Notes: generated from the sequence alone by a model not told the origin. DNA of 64,000 nucleotides from Coniochaeta sp. PMI_546 (GCA_021432605.1 MU271149.1:1860001-1924000), one strand, 5' to 3'; numbered from the stretch's first letter, positions 10,801 to 21,614 are shown. Made by a program: numbers and translations.

Positions 10801-12303
10801 TTGACAAGATAGAGAGGCGATATTCTCGGAACCGAATGTAACCCTTCACACCGGAAGCTTGACTCGCAGCCAGAGCTCTTTATGGAGCTCCCGGCCCATG
10901 GCTATGAGGGCCGGAATCGCTCCAGTCGGTCTTCGGTGTGATGATTCTCCATCAATGGCAGCGATTGGTCCGATCCACTTGGTGAAGACGCCAAACTGAC
11001 GCCATGCCCATTCCTCTCTGTCTCCGACACCGCCGCAAAGACATCAAAACATCAACAAACACCAAAGCTCAGTCAGAGCTTTGACGTCTCAAAGCTCGAC
11101 GGTCTCAAGCCAAAACGATGCCGAAACAATGGCTCGTCCCGCACCGCACATGCCCTACCGTTTTTACTCGCGCCCTACTAGTGGGTCTTGAAGAAGTTTT
11201 CCAGAACGATGCAATCTAAGGAATCTGCTGATGGTATCGTACGATCAACCAGCTTTTCCGTGGTTCCTTCGAGCTCTAGTCCAGATTTCGCCATCCGTGA
11301 AATAACTTGGCTCGGACTACCGAAACTGGTTGTCGTGTTTCAATTTTTTTTTTTTTTCTTATCCACCCTTGTTCGTCTTTTGCTAGTGTATAAGCAAGTC
11401 ATGAAGCCGGAGAACACGGTCATGCTAGGTCACTGTACGGTCAGCACTGCCTCATATTCATACGGTCACTGGCCTCCTCTTTGTTGTCATGTATTTTTCG
11501 GAGAACTACCTTATCTCCAGACCGCAAGACCTCCTCTACAAGCCTATCTGGCATTGCGCTGAAGTGGTTTCAGGTTGCTCTCCAGCGCGGCAAACCCACC
11601 GAGTAAAAGAGTGGAAGCGGTGGGATATATATCTAGACATTACTCGGCTACCGACTCCAACACAGACAGACTGTTCTAGCGGATCAACAGCTTCACACCG
11701 CCCCGGAATGAAGATAGATCACAGCGGAGCCAATGTAACAGCAAAAGCGTGGCCTCCATGTGCTCGTTTGCCGTTCCAGGCCCAACGCAAGGCTATGCAT
11801 CCCTGATTTGGTATATTGGACTTGCGTATGCCGAGTGGCATGACCTGCATTCCCGCGCTAGATACCACCGTTCGATCCTACGGGTTCCTGTCCATGTGCC
11901 GTTTGCGGTTCTAGCCGAACATCCGTCTTCGCTCCCGGTGCTTGGCTGCAAATATCCGATATCTACACTTTGGAGCGCCTCATGGCACATCCTTACTAAC
12001 CCACATGGCATATTCGTCTACTCCACAGTTAACTTCGAGATCATACGAGGGCAGCGCTAGCATGCAGTTTGCGAATTAGATACGGGTTCGTCTGGAGACG
12101 GGAAGATTTGGCACAAGGGTCTCGTGCCAAGGGTCTCGTGCGTAAGGATGTCTCTACCTCGGCGCTGGGGGGACTATGGTATAAGTGTACCAAGAAGCCG
12201 TTCTCACCGCCAGTGCTGTCTGTCTCTCTTTGTCCTGATGTCTCTCGGCTGCTTAACCTGAGTACCAGTTCCTCGTAGGTAGCTCAAGTGTCTACCCGTC
12301 ATC
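10801..12303. promoter_or_regulatory. 1.5-kb divergent intergenic region (GH43 / flavohemoglobin)
   Basis: Contains the upstream regions of both divergent genes. There is a run of 14 T at 11344-11357 and a short tandem repeat at 12115-12141. A gene could not be supported. Confidence 0.5.
12115..12141. repeat. Short tandem duplication upstream of flavohemoglobin gene
   Basis: The 13-base word aagggtctcgtgc occurs twice with a 14-base period, about 165-190 bases before the flavohemoglobin start. It may be chance or a duplicated regulatory site. Confidence 0.6.
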
Positions 12304-13554
12304 ATGGCGCTCTCCTACCAGCAGACAAAGATCGTCAAGGCGACCATCCCCATCCTACAAGAACATGGCGAAGAGCTTGCCTCCACATTCTACAGGACCA
12401 TGATCAATGACCACCCGGAACTCAACAACTATTTCAACACTGCCAACCAGAAGAACGGCCGCCAACCGCGAGCACTCACGTCTGTCATCCTCCACTTCGC
12501 AAAGAACATCTCAGACATAGGCGAGATCATCCCGAAGCTGGAACGAGTATGCCAGAAGCACTGCTCCCTGGGCATCCACCCCGAGCACTACGAGATAGTG
12601 GGCAAATACCTCCTCCAAGCCTTCGGCGTCGTCCTCGGACCCGCCATGACGCCCCAAGTCCACGACGCCTGGACGAAGGCCTACTGGTCGCTGGCGCGGA
12701 TGCTCATGGGGCGGGAGGTCCAGCTCTACCGGGACTTTGACAAGTGGACGGGCTACCGGAAGTTCAGCGTCAGCAGGAAAGTCCAGGAGTCCGAGGACAT
12801 CTGGTCCTTCTACCTGGCGCCAGTCGACGGCAAAGCGCTGCCCAACTACCTGCCCGGGCAATACGTCTCCGTCCAGGTGCACGTGCCGACGCTGGGCTAC
12901 CTCCAGTCGCGCCAGTACGCACTCAGCGACGCGCCGAGACAGGACTGCTACAGGATAACCATCAAGCGCGACCAGGGCGCCCAGTACTCCAACTCGGTGG
13001 CGACCTGCTACTTCAACCCGGGCCTGGTATCCAACTACCTCATCGACTCGGTGTCGCCAGGCGACAGGCTCGACGTCTCCCACCCGGCGGGCGAATTCTA
13101 CCTCGACACCCACCAGAACAGCAGCGTGCCCCTCGTCCTCATATCCGCCGGCGTGGGCGTGGCGCCGCTGATGGCCATCCTCAACACGGTGGCCGAGACG
13201 CAGCCGCACCGCGACGTGAGCTGGATCTACGGCTCCCGGAAGGGGATCCCCTTCGAGCACCATGTCCAGAAGGTCAAGCAGAGACTACCCGGGTTGAGGA
13301 GTAACATCTTCAGCACCGACCTCGCTACGGCGACGCTGGCGGGCGTGGAGAGGAAGGAGTACGACTTTAGGGTGGACCTGGCGCAGGTCGACCGGGAGGA
13401 CCTGTTTCTCAGCCACGGCGGGACCGAGTACTATATCTGCGGACCCGAGCAGTTCATGATGGAGATGAACGATTATCTGCTTGCGGAGGGGATACAGCCT
13501 GTGCGGATCAAGGTGCAGCTGTTGAGTACCGGTGATTTGGCTTTCCAGAAGTAA
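12304..13554 (+). CDS. fhb: Flavohemoglobin, nitric oxide dioxygenase
   Basis: Intronless, 416 residues, the usual length for fungal flavohemoglobins. The enzyme converts nitric oxide to nitrate using O2, FAD and NAD(P)H, protecting against nitrosative stress. The globin domain (1-140) shows Tyr B10 in FYRTM, Gln E7 in the TANQKN stretch and the proximal His in QKHCSLGI. The FAD domain (about 150-260) has RQYALSDAP. The NAD domain (about 270-416) has the GVGVAPLM nucleotide loop and YICGPEQFM. There is no targeting sequence, so it is probably cytosolic. Induction by NO is typical of the family but is not shown by the sequence. Confidence 0.96.
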   Translation: MALSYQQTKIVKATIPILQEHGEELASTFYRTMINDHPELNNYFNTANQKNGRQPRALTSVILHFAKNISDIGEIIPKLERVCQKHCSLGIHPEHYEIVGKYLLQAFGVVLGPAMTPQVHDAWTKAYWSLARMLMGREVQLYRDFDKWTGYRKFSVSRKVQESEDIWSFYLAPVDGKALPNYLPGQYVSVQVHVPTLGYLQSRQYALSDAPRQDCYRITIKRDQGAQYSNSVATCYFNPGLVSNYLIDSVSPGDRLDVSHPAGEFYLDTHQNSSVPLVLISAGVGVAPLMAILNTVAETQPHRDVSWIYGSRKGIPFEHHVQKVKQRLPGLRSNIFSTDLATATLAGVERKEYDFRVDLAQVDREDLFLSHGGTEYYICGPEQFMMEMNDYLLAEGIQPVRIKVQLLSTGDLAFQK

Positions 13555-14075
13555 TGGAAGGGAAAAGAAGGCGTCTGGAGGGTTTGCTAAGGGGGTTTGA
13601 AAAGCGTGTATATACTATATAGAGCCATGCGGTGCCATGGTCGGGTGAAGGGCAGCACACACGCAAAGATAAAAGTACAGTGTAACACTTTGGAGATATA
13701 TACGAACATTTTAAAAGCTTCTTTTTGGGTATCATATCGGTCCCTAACCTCTTGCTAGAGAACAGCTCTAATAGCAAACCACAACAAATCAAGCCAAATC
13801 TCGTGCACCTTCCAGCCAGAGAGAAGTAGCCGTGAGCCCTGTCCACTTCCTCGCGAGCCAAAATAGCAGGAGGTGCGCATATTACCGCGCGCCTGAGAAG
13901 CCGCCCGCTCCATGTTTCTCTGCCGCCTGAGACCCCTACGTGACTTCCTCATTATCTACGTCGTGTCCGCAGCAGCCGCATCAGCAGCGTGGAAGCAACC
14001 GCCACATCCACACCTGCAATTATGTCCTTGGAACTATCCCCTCCATACTCCCGGATTCCGCCATCTCACGCACGC
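13555..14075. other. Convergent intergenic region
   Basis: About 520 bases between the convergent flavohemoglobin and Yth1 genes. 3' untranslated sequence is expected; nothing else is seen. Confidence 0.6.
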
Positions 14076-14897
14076 CTAGTGCCCCCGTCCGCGGAACCCA
14101 CCGCCTCTCTTCCCCCTCCAGCCTCCCCTTCCTCGACCACCATCCCTAAACCCTCCCCTCCCACCATCCCTAAACCCCTCCCTCTCCTCCCTCTCCCGCT
14201 GCCGCTCCCTCATCTCCTCCTCCTTCAACCTCTTCAGCTCCTCCTCCTCCTCCCTCGTCTTCTCAACCCTCACCTTGGGCTTCTCCAACTCCTTATCAGG
14301 CACCCACTTCGGGTGGGCGCCCTCCTTACACACCCTCCTGCCCTCGGGACAGAACCCGGCCAGGTAGTAAGGACAGATGGCCTTCTTGAAGACGTGCTTC
14401 TTGGCGCACCGGGGGCCGAGGGGGCAGAAGCCGCGCTCGTACCAGGGGCAGGGCGGCAGCTTGCTGTCCGGGTCGATGTGCAGGTACAGGCACTCGTCGC
14501 CGTTGCTGCAGTAGCCGTTGCGCAGGAAGAAGTTGCACTCGGGCATCTTGCGCAGATTGTACTCGTGCAGGAACTCGCAGCCCTCGCCCTTCTTGCACAG
14601 GCCGCGCAGCCAGTGCTTGCACACCAGGGAGCCGAAGGGGGGCGCGCCGGTGGAGGTGGAGGTGGAGGAGCTGGTCTGGGCCGGGGCGGAGGTGACGTGC
14701 CGCTCCGGGCAGCGGGTCTTGAGCGGGCATTGGCCGGTGGTCGCGAAGGAGCGGCAGATTGGCCGGTCTGGGGGGAGGGAGTGCTGGTGGGTCTTGCGGA
14801 GGAACGGTGTGAAGGTGAAGGTGTAGTTGTGTGGCTGGGTCGGGGAGAGGAGCTGTTGCGCCAGGACGTGGGCTTGGTTGGAGGCGGTTGTCGCCAT
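14076..14897 (-). CDS. yth1: mRNA 3'-end processing factor Yth1/CPSF30
   Basis: Single exon, 273 residues. Five CCCH zinc fingers follow one another. Fingers 1 to 4 have the C-x7/8-C-x5-C-x3-H spacing (finger 1 starts at [10 protein letters not shown], finger 2 at CKHWLRGLC, finger 3 at [10 protein letters not shown], finger 4 at CPWYERGFC). Finger 5 (CPYYLAGFC) has the longer C-x6-C-x4-H tail. The order and count match Yth1/CPSF30, the subunit of the cleavage and polyadenylation factor that binds the polyadenylation signal. A charged Glu/Arg helix and a Gly-Arg-rich tail ([15 protein letters not shown]) finish the protein. It acts in the nucleus. The overlapping frames on the + strand are shadows of its biased codons. 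Confidence 0.93.
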   Translation of the reverse strand: MATTASNQAHVLAQQLLSPTQPHNYTFTFTPFLRKTHQHSLPPDRPICRSFATTGQCPLKTRCPERHVTSAPAQTSSSTSTSTGAPPFGSLVCKHWLRGLCKKGEGCEFLHEYNLRKMPECNFFLRNGYCSNGDECLYLHIDPDSKLPPCPWYERGFCPLGPRCAKKHVFKKAICPYYLAGFCPEGRRVCKEGAHPKWVPDKELEKPKVRVEKTREEEEELKRLKEEEMRERQREREEREGFRDGGRGGFRDGGRGRGGWRGKRGGGFRGRGH

Positions 14898-15448
14898 GGT
14901 GGTGGTGGTGGTGGTGATGCTCGACGGAGGCGTGGTTGTGGAAGGTATTGTAGCTTTGATTTCATGCGATGATGTTGTCCAGACTGTCCTCTATTTTCAG
15001 CACAGATCGTAGTCAGGCTCGCGGAGAGGGCGATGAGGTAACCACAGTTGTATTTTGTGTGGTTGGCCTGATGTTGAAGGGAAGATAGTGTGGTTGGTTA
15101 ACTTGAATGAAGTCGAGTCTAGAAATGGTGACCGGCAAGGTGAGTGGAATGTGGTGGATTCACCGAGAAAGCTTCTCGGTGTGCAACCAATAGCGGCTCA
15201 TCTCAACTTGCCTCGGCTTACGGTGAGCTCCCCGCATGTTGGCAGTACAGGGGGGGCCGTCTAAAGCCGTCCATGTAAGCCGCTTCCCCATACAGCTTGC
15301 TCCTTCCCTTTGATACATGTCAATCTTAGAACTATTCTCGTCAAGTGTTGTACATCTGTTCTCGTTTACTTACCTTCTTGTGTCTCTCCGTGAACATTTC
15401 TTTACTTCAGCATCAATCAAAGAGGCAATATTGTACAGTACATTCAAG
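14898..15448. promoter_or_regulatory. Divergent intergenic region
   Basis: About 550 bases between divergent starts of yth1 and the oxidoreductase gene. A (GGT)n-like run lies just before the yth1 start (about 14898-14915). No further gene seen. Confidence 0.5.
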
Positions 15449-16566
15449 ATGAGAGGCATCCAGATCAGCAAATATGTCAAGGCAAGCTCACTTATCCTTC
15501 TTCTCACAAGTCGATCTATCTAACTCGTCCAGGGACCTCACGAGCTGAAAGTGACAGATCTTCCAGACCCTGTCCCAGGCCCAAACGACTACCTCATCGA
15601 GGTCCACGCCGCCGCAACCAACTTCTTCGACATCTTGCAGATCCAGGGCAAGTACCAGAACCAGCCGCCGTTTCCATGGATCTCGGGCGCCGAGTTCGCG
15701 GGCGTAGTCCTCGCTACCCCCTCCGGCTTGTCCAAGCCCAAGTTCCCTGTCGGGTCCAAGGTGTTTGGCGCAACTCAGGGCGCCTACGCAACCAAGCTGC
15801 TCGCCAAGGAGGGCGGCATGCTGCCAGTGCCGGAGGGCTGGTCGTTTGATGAGGCGGCGGGACTGTTCGTCACTGCGCCGACGAGCTACGGTGCCCTGGT
15901 GGTCAGAGCGGGTATCAAGCAAGGGGACTACGTGCTTGTCCATGCTGCTGCCGGAGGAGTGGGTTTGGCTGCTGTTCAGGGTGAGTTCAGTTCATGTCCA
16001 ACACGAGTGCGAGGACATGCTAATATGGTGTCATTCTAGTGGCCAAAGCCTTTGGCGCAACAGTGATAGCAACAGCCGGCACCGAACGCAAACTCGAAGT
16101 CGCCAAGTCCTTCGGCGCAGACCACGTCATAGACTACAGAGACGACAGCTGGCCCGAGCAGGTCAAGAAACTGACGCCAAAGGGCAGAGGCGTCGACATC
16201 GTCTATGACCCTGTCGGCATGGTTGACAAGAGCACCAAGTGCATTGCCTGGAACGGGCGCATCCTGATCGTGGGTTTCGCGGCTGGGAACATCGAGAAGG
16301 TGGCCATGAACAAGGTGCTGCTCAAGAACATCAGTCTGGTCGGCATTCACTGGGGTAGGTACGCGGTGAGCGAGAAGGAGACCGAGGTCGCTGTCTGGAA
16401 GGGAATCATGAAGCTTGTTGCCGAGGGTAAGTTTAGAGGGACCGTGTTCACAGATAAAGAGTTCGTCGGACTGGAGAGTATACCTGGTGCGTTGAAGGCT
16501 CTGGGGAGCCGGGGTACGTGGGGTAAGGTTGTTGTCAAGATACCGCAGAGGGAAGCTAAGCTGTGA
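15449..16566 (+). CDS. Zeta-crystallin-like quinone oxidoreductase (MDR family)
   Basis: Three exons, 15449-15481, 15533-15980 and 16040-16566, giving 335 residues. Exon 1 encodes only MRGIQISKYVK. The YVK|GPHEL junction is the conserved start of this family, so the first intron (51 bp) must begin with GC at 15482; its CTAAC branch and CAG acceptor are regular. Intron 2 is 59 bp, GTGAGT-TAG. The MDR fold shows the catalytic-domain segment FPWISGAEFAG, the AAAGGVG nucleotide loop (residues about 145-160) and DIVYDPVG. The zinc-ligand cysteines of alcohol dehydrogenases are absent, so it is of the zinc-free NADPH:quinone reductase type. Probably cytosolic; substrate unknown. Confidence 0.9.
15482..15532 (+). 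other. Non-canonical GC-AG intron
   Basis: The donor is AAG|GCAAGC, the usual context for GC-AG introns, with branch tCTAACt and acceptor CAG. The only nearby GT (at 15476) would remove the conserved VK residues. Confidence 0.75.
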
Positions 16567-17189
16567 GATGTGAGATGGAGTGATCAATCAAGTGTGTTTC
16601 TGGAGGAGATTCAACGACCCTGCTTGACCTTCTACAGCATATGCTGTACGGTTTAGGACATGTCCAGATACTGGAGCCACCAAGCGAGCGAAAATAAGGT
16701 AGTCAATCTGTATATACCATATCACAATCACAGCTGTGCCAAGCCACCCGAAACTCATGATCGCCCGTCACCATTTCTGTCATTCTCCAACTCCACGGCT
16801 GTCCAAATCTGTCACTGACCCAAGGAAAAAAGATTATGAAACACTTTGTTCTCTATCTGATCGCCGCCTCCTCGACACGCCTTGGCTATCTTGGCTGGCC
16901 AAACCGTTGTCTTATTCAGCAGCTCTCACAGTTGACATTGACTTGGCAGTTACACGATGCAGTCAAGGTCATGATCCCGGCAACTCGTCCAAGTGTTTGT
17001 TGCTCTGTCGCATATAACCTCCCGCTGCACACCCTCTTTCCGTCTTCCCTCTGACTGCTCTTCCTTTTGACATTTTCATCCATCCGTTCGTTTGATACGA
17101 TCTAATCCCCAGTGTTCGGCTCCTTTTTAAACTAGCATATTTAATCCCCAGTGCCAGGTGCACCTTAATCATCTCATCCTTCATTCAAC
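16567..17189. other. Intergenic region with TATA-like word
   Basis: Downstream of the oxidoreductase and upstream of the small secreted ORF. A short direct repeat (taatccccagtg) occurs near 17104 and 17142, and an AT-rich TATA-like word lies near 17134-17143, about 50 bases before the next ATG. Confidence 0.45.
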
Positions 17190-17327
17190 ATGCTCGGTAG
17201 CTCAGTCATCGCAGTCGTGGTTGCCACGCTCGCGACCCTCACCGCCGCAATACCGCTGAACGTCAACCTCGGGGCATACTCTCCTGCTCTGGTAGTCGGT
17301 GATGGTGCCATTTCATTCGAGAAATGA
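17190..17327 (+). CDS. Small secreted-protein ORF or first exon
   Basis: A 45-codon ORF with good start context (tcaacATG). Residues 1-20 form a signal peptide (Met, hydrophobic VVVATLATLTA, cleavage after TAA), then IPLNVNLGAYSPALVVGDG, a pattern I associate with small secreted fungal proteins. The frame stops soon after. A plausible intron (GTGAGT at 17352, acceptor ending at 17412) with an open frame on both sides lies in another frame just downstream, running to about 17600. The gene may therefore be longer with an unrecognised junction, or have suffered a frameshift. Function unknown. Confidence 0.4.
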   Translation: MLGSSVIAVVVATLATLTAAIPLNVNLGAYSPALVVGDGAISFEK

Positions 17328-17884
17328 GCTTTGCGTTTCGGGTGAACAAGTGTGAGTGCACTTCACATCGAAGGCATCATTGGACGGTAGCTGACACGGT
17401 TTGCATATCCAGGTGCGACGCGGCATGTCGGTGCAACTTGTCGACGCAATTACGCCGCTCGGGCGGTTTACACTGCTTTCTTATTCTCAAACGCGCCCTC
17501 ACAAGCCCGGGACACAGCCATTGGGGTCCGAAACTCAGCCTCAGTTATTACCATTGAACCCGGGTCTGTGAGACTTCACTGCTTTTTGACCACAAACCGC
17601 CCCATCACATGAAGGGGCCATGATCAAATGGAAGGGACTTTTAAACTCGCGAGCATTGATCAACTGAATACGTGGATACGAGAGTGCTATTTTTCATGTA
17701 GTCGTTGGTGGAACTTCAGGTTAACGTAGTCGGGCATTATCAGGGACAAATAAATATACAGATATGTCAGGGAAGTTGGGTCAAGCATAAAGATGATTGC
17801 AACGTGTGAACCGGCAGCCAATCTGTGCCAGTGGGTATCATTATTCTTTCATCGTGATCGTCCGAACCACATCGCCCATCAGCT

Positions 17885-20256
17885 CTATTGTCTAGATATA
17901 GCTCCGGCAACACGAGCACTCCTCCTCTTCTTTGGCGGTGGACTGGGCTCTTTCTCGACCTCTTCTTCGGCGCTCTCCTCGGCTCCCTCGTCGCCTTCCG
18001 CCTGCTCTGCATCATCTTCATCCTCATCATCCGACCCGCCAAGCGATATCCTGTCCTCCGCCTCCTCATCCTCACCCTCGGCATCCAGCTTCGCACCGCC
18101 CTCTGTCTCACCCTCAGTGTCGAACCCACTGAAATCCTCGCCCTCGCCATCCTCCGACTCCTCATCATCACTGACAACGACCGAATCGTCCGCAAACGAC
18201 GCGTCGCCAACAGTATCGGTCTCGCCGTCCTCCCGCTTCCGCTTGAGCGGCATCTCGCCCAGTCTCCCCTCACGCCCTTCCTTGACCTTGCCCTCCGTGC
18301 TCTCAACCTTGGGCGGAGCAGTAAACCAAGGGATCTTTCCGCGCATAAAGTCGTTAAGCACCATCTTGGCCACGCCGTCGAGATCAGGTTCTCCTGCTTT
18401 CAGCAGACGACCGCCTTTCCGGGCCAATAGCTCGAGGAACTGGATGTGCGTGTCCCAGCCCGTCAACTCATACGTCCGCTCGACGTGATGCTTCTTGCAT
18501 TTCTTCAGGACGGCAGGGATGTACTGCTCCGGGTTCTCGACGTTCTCCATACGGACGACGCCGCGGAGGAGGATGTCCTCTTGCGTGTCGTTCTGGTTCG
18601 GGGGCACGATACCCGGGCAGTCGATCAGGAAGATGCGCTTCATGAGCGTGATGTACTGCCACACCTTGGTCTCGCCGGGGATGGGGGCAACGGTGCAGAC
18701 CTTCTTGCCTCGTAGCGTATTGATGATGGAGGATTTGCCTGTGTTTGGGTAGCCGACCAGACCAACCGAGATTTGCTTCCTGTCCTTGTGTAATATGGAG
18801 AATTGCCGTAGCAGCTGGATGAGACTGCCTCGGCCGAACGAGTTCTTTATGTTGGCCTTGAAGGCACATGTCGGGTATTCTTTCTGGAGGGCGCGCACCC
18901 AGTTTGCCTGATTTATGTTAGCCTCATGTTCGTCAAAGGTCGAACTTTGTGAGTGGTAACAAGTCGAATGAAGGAGAAAAAAGAAAGAAGAAATGTATGA
19001 GACATTACTAAGAAAACGACCACGAGCCACCCAGTTATGTGGTGGTTGTCTTCAACTCTAATGGAACACGTCCGGTTCCCATGACGGCCCCCAAGACGGA
19101 GACCATCCACCCTCGATCCGGAAACCGAACCGAGGGCGCGGGAGGTGGATATTGATCTCCCAACGATGTAACGGATGCATCCCACAGTAAATAACCCTCC
19201 GAAGAGAGAACTGGAGTACCCTGACTAAACCATTGGGAACGCGAGTGACGGCGGGAAAGGTGTTGAAAGGGAAAAAGACGATATGTTAAACTTACTGCTA
19301 CGCTTGTGGGCACCAGGTCTGTCTTGTTGATGACAAAGACCAGGTGCTTGTGTGGTGCCTCTTCGCGGAGGTATTTTTCAACGCTCCTACACCTAGTGCC
19401 TAGAGGATCTCTGGCGTCGAGGACGTGCAGGATAACATCTGCATAAGTCAGCAATGGAGATCGTGTAAGACATAGGTGCCTGGAGATCTTACCAGAAGAG
19501 TCAATGACCTTGTACAACTCGTTCCAGATACGCTTGCTCTGGCCCTTGTTGAAGATGGGCTCCTTAGCAGTGGGTAATGCATATTCGTCTTCGGCAAGGA
19601 CTGCCTCGGCCCCATCCGCGCCGACGCCAGATTGACCGCTCAGGAACTTGATCTGCTCGAGCCTCTCCAGATGTTGCTCCAACCCTTTGTCGGCGTCCTG
19701 CGCCAGATCGTCGATCGTGGTCGAGCTGAGCTTGACCCTCTTCCGCTGCTTCTTGGGACCGAACACTTCGGCGAAGGGCTGGCTCTCGATTGTCATCTTG
19801 GCCTGGTGCTGCTTCAGGCCATTGACGTCTTGCCCGTCGCGGATCAGAGACATGGGCAGCTTGTTGCTCTTGAGGAGGACCTGGTAGGGGTCCTTGTCCT
19901 TTTCTGCTATTGCCTCCCGGAACGACTTGAGGGTGTCTTGTGAGATGACGCGGGTGTTGGTGAACCATTTCCGGTTGGGCTCGATCACGGCTGTGGGGAT
20001 GTCTCTCGACTGGTACGCGGCGGCCTGTGTGATCTTTCCGTCGGCGTTGCGCTGTGCCCTCCCGCCCTTGTACATGTTGAGCCTCTTGAGCTTCTCGGGA
20101 CCACTGTATGGTTTGTCAGTCTCGATCACTGTAATCCTGGGCGCCCTTCAGCACTCACCGGTAGAAGTTTTCACCCTTCACCTTGACATTCTGCATGCCG
20201 TCCCCCGTCTTGCCCTGCCGGACAAGACGGCTCTTTTCTTTCTTTCCTGTACCCAT
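17885..20256 (-). CDS. nog2: Nucleolar GTPase Nog2 (60S ribosome assembly)
   Basis: Four exons: 20256-20159, 20103-19493, 19438-19296 and 18907-17885, giving 624 residues. Introns are 55, 54 and 388 bp; all are GT-AG. Nog2 is a circularly permuted GTPase of the YlqF/RbgA class that works in nuclear maturation of the pre-60S ribosome. The start [10 protein letters not shown] and the block [12 protein letters not shown] are diagnostic. The G motifs occur in permuted order: G4 NKTD (exon 3), G1 GYPNTGKSS and G3 DCPG (exon 4). HVLDARDP spans the exon 2/3 region. The C-terminus is a long acidic Ser/Asp/Glu tract ending in a basic [10 protein letters not shown] stretch, consistent with nuclear location. 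The gene shares a 386-bp divergent upstream region with mS26. Confidence 0.93.
18908..19295 (-). other. Unusually long intron 3 of nog2, open in phase
   Basis: 388 bp, against 50-90 bp for most introns here, with donor GTAAGT, branch GCTAAC and acceptor CAG. The upstream reading frame stays open for about 86 codons into it, so a retained-intron transcript would encode a protein truncated after the G4 motif. Confidence 0.6.
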
Positions 20257-20642
20257 TGTGTCTTTCTACAGGCTCCCAAGTACTGTTTTCCAGGTGTGCA
20301 GATGGGAAAGTCTGCTGGGGGGGGAAAGAGGCGGAAAAGGTAGTCGGTGGTTTTCTTTTCTGGTGGGATTTGATGATTGAAAAGCTCGAAAAATTTGGAT
20401 GGCCATTTTTGTTCCCATTTCCCAGCCCGTCTCCAAAACTTTTGGTCGGCGCAACGGGCCCAAAACGCACCGACGTCCGGGAGCGGAGAAACGTGCGACC
20501 GGGCCAAATAATTCTCGATCAGAAGGTCACCGCAGACAGTGAAGCTCCAGTGAAACAAGGACGGCAATCCCATCACCGGCCAGGTTCGCTTGCAACAGGC
20601 TTGGAAGCTCTCCCTACTCAGAGCTTCAAACTCATACACAAT
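20257..20642. promoter_or_regulatory. Divergent promoter of nog2 and mS26
   Basis: 386 bases separating two head-to-head genes for cytosolic and mitochondrial ribosome production. A G8 run lies near 20318. Shared control is inferred from the arrangement only. Confidence 0.5.
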
Positions 20643-21614
20643 ATGCCGCCGCCAATACCACGGCCGTCGCTATGCGGCCTCGCCGTTCGACCCTCCGCCT
20701 CCACGGCATCGAGGACAACGACTACTAGCATTCGGAATAGCTTCAGCACCACCTCCTCCACCTCCCAGTCCCAGGCAGCACCTCAGTCCCCTGCCCGCAT
20801 TCCCCCAGAGTCGCCGAAATACATCTCCGTCCCGGAGCCTCCACAAGGCACCCTCGTCCGCCGACCCCCGATCCGCGGCCACCTCCCGGTACCACGCGAG
20901 ATCTTCCCCCGCAAGACGGGCGACCGCAAGCTCGCACCCGACTACGTGATGCGCGCCACCCCGCTCTCCCTAGCCGAGGAGTCCGGCGCCGCCCCCAGGA
21001 CCGAGCTGGAAGCCTGGCGTCGACGCATGGCCCACAGCCGCCGCTCCGCCCTCTCCGCCGGCCTCAAGGGCCTGTACGACCGCAAGTCCACCTCGGACAA
21101 CTTCCGCGCCCGCAAGACGAAGGAGAAAGGCGAGGCCCACCGCCAGGCCGCCACCGCGCCCGACAGGGCAGACGACGTGCTCACCCGGTCCTCCATCCTG
21201 GCCTCGGTGGCGGAGCAGCTCGCCGTCCGCCAGGACCCCTCCCGCTTCGAGGCCGCCAGGGCGAGCGCCAAGCGCACGGCCAAGGTCCACGCCGCGCGCG
21301 CCGAGGCCCGGGCCGACGCCCTGTCGGAGCTGTACATCGCGGCCAAGAACTTCATCGTCGACGAGGCGGAGCTGGCGAGGAAGGTCGACGAGCTGTTCGA
21401 CGAGAACTACTTCGCGACCAAGGGCGTGTCGGACGCGCTGAGCATCTGGGATACCGATGGACCGCCCATCAAGACAAATGCCATGATTGATCAGCAGGGA
21501 TACGGACGGGATAACCCTGCCAATCTCGGGTACGAGATGTACCAGCCTGATGCGACTCGGACGGCGAGGAAGCAGAAGATTATCGCGGAGGAGCTGACTG
21601 GCGGGAAGCTGTGA
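20643..21614 (+). CDS. Mitochondrial small-subunit ribosomal protein mS26 (Pet123-like)
   Basis: Single exon from ATG 20643 (MPPPIPRPS), 323 residues. The frame is open further upstream but without an ATG context. The N-terminus (1-60) is rich in Ser, Thr and Arg and poor in acids, as in a mitochondrial presequence. The conserved region begins at PREIFPRKTGDRK and LAPDYVMRATP, then ELEAWRRRMAHSRRSAL, followed by a long, strongly charged helical segment rich in Ala and Arg. This pattern fits fungal mS26, called Pet123 in yeast, a structural protein of the mitochondrial 37S subunit. Naming rests on remembered family features, not a search. Confidence 0.68.
   Translation: MPPPIPRPSLCGLAVRPSASTASRTTTTSIRNSFSTTSSTSQSQAAPQSPARIPPESPKYISVPEPPQGTLVRRPPIRGHLPVPREIFPRKTGDRKLAPDYVMRATPLSLAEESGAAPRTELEAWRRRMAHSRRSALSAGLKGLYDRKSTSDNFRARKTKEKGEAHRQAATAPDRADDVLTRSSILASVAEQLAVRQDPSRFEAARASAKRTAKVHAARAEARADALSELYIAAKNFIVDEAELARKVDELFDENYFATKGVSDALSIWDTDGPPIKTNAMIDQQGYGRDNPANLGYEMYQPDATRTARKQKIIAEELTGGKL

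Noticed and set aside
11344-11357. Run of T as a retroposon tail or terminator
   Set aside because: No target-site duplication, no element body and no RNA gene adjacent; a simple homopolymer.
13989-14972. 327-codon + strand frame over yth1
   Set aside because: The Leu/Pro/Gly-rich translation results from reading five CCCH fingers backwards.
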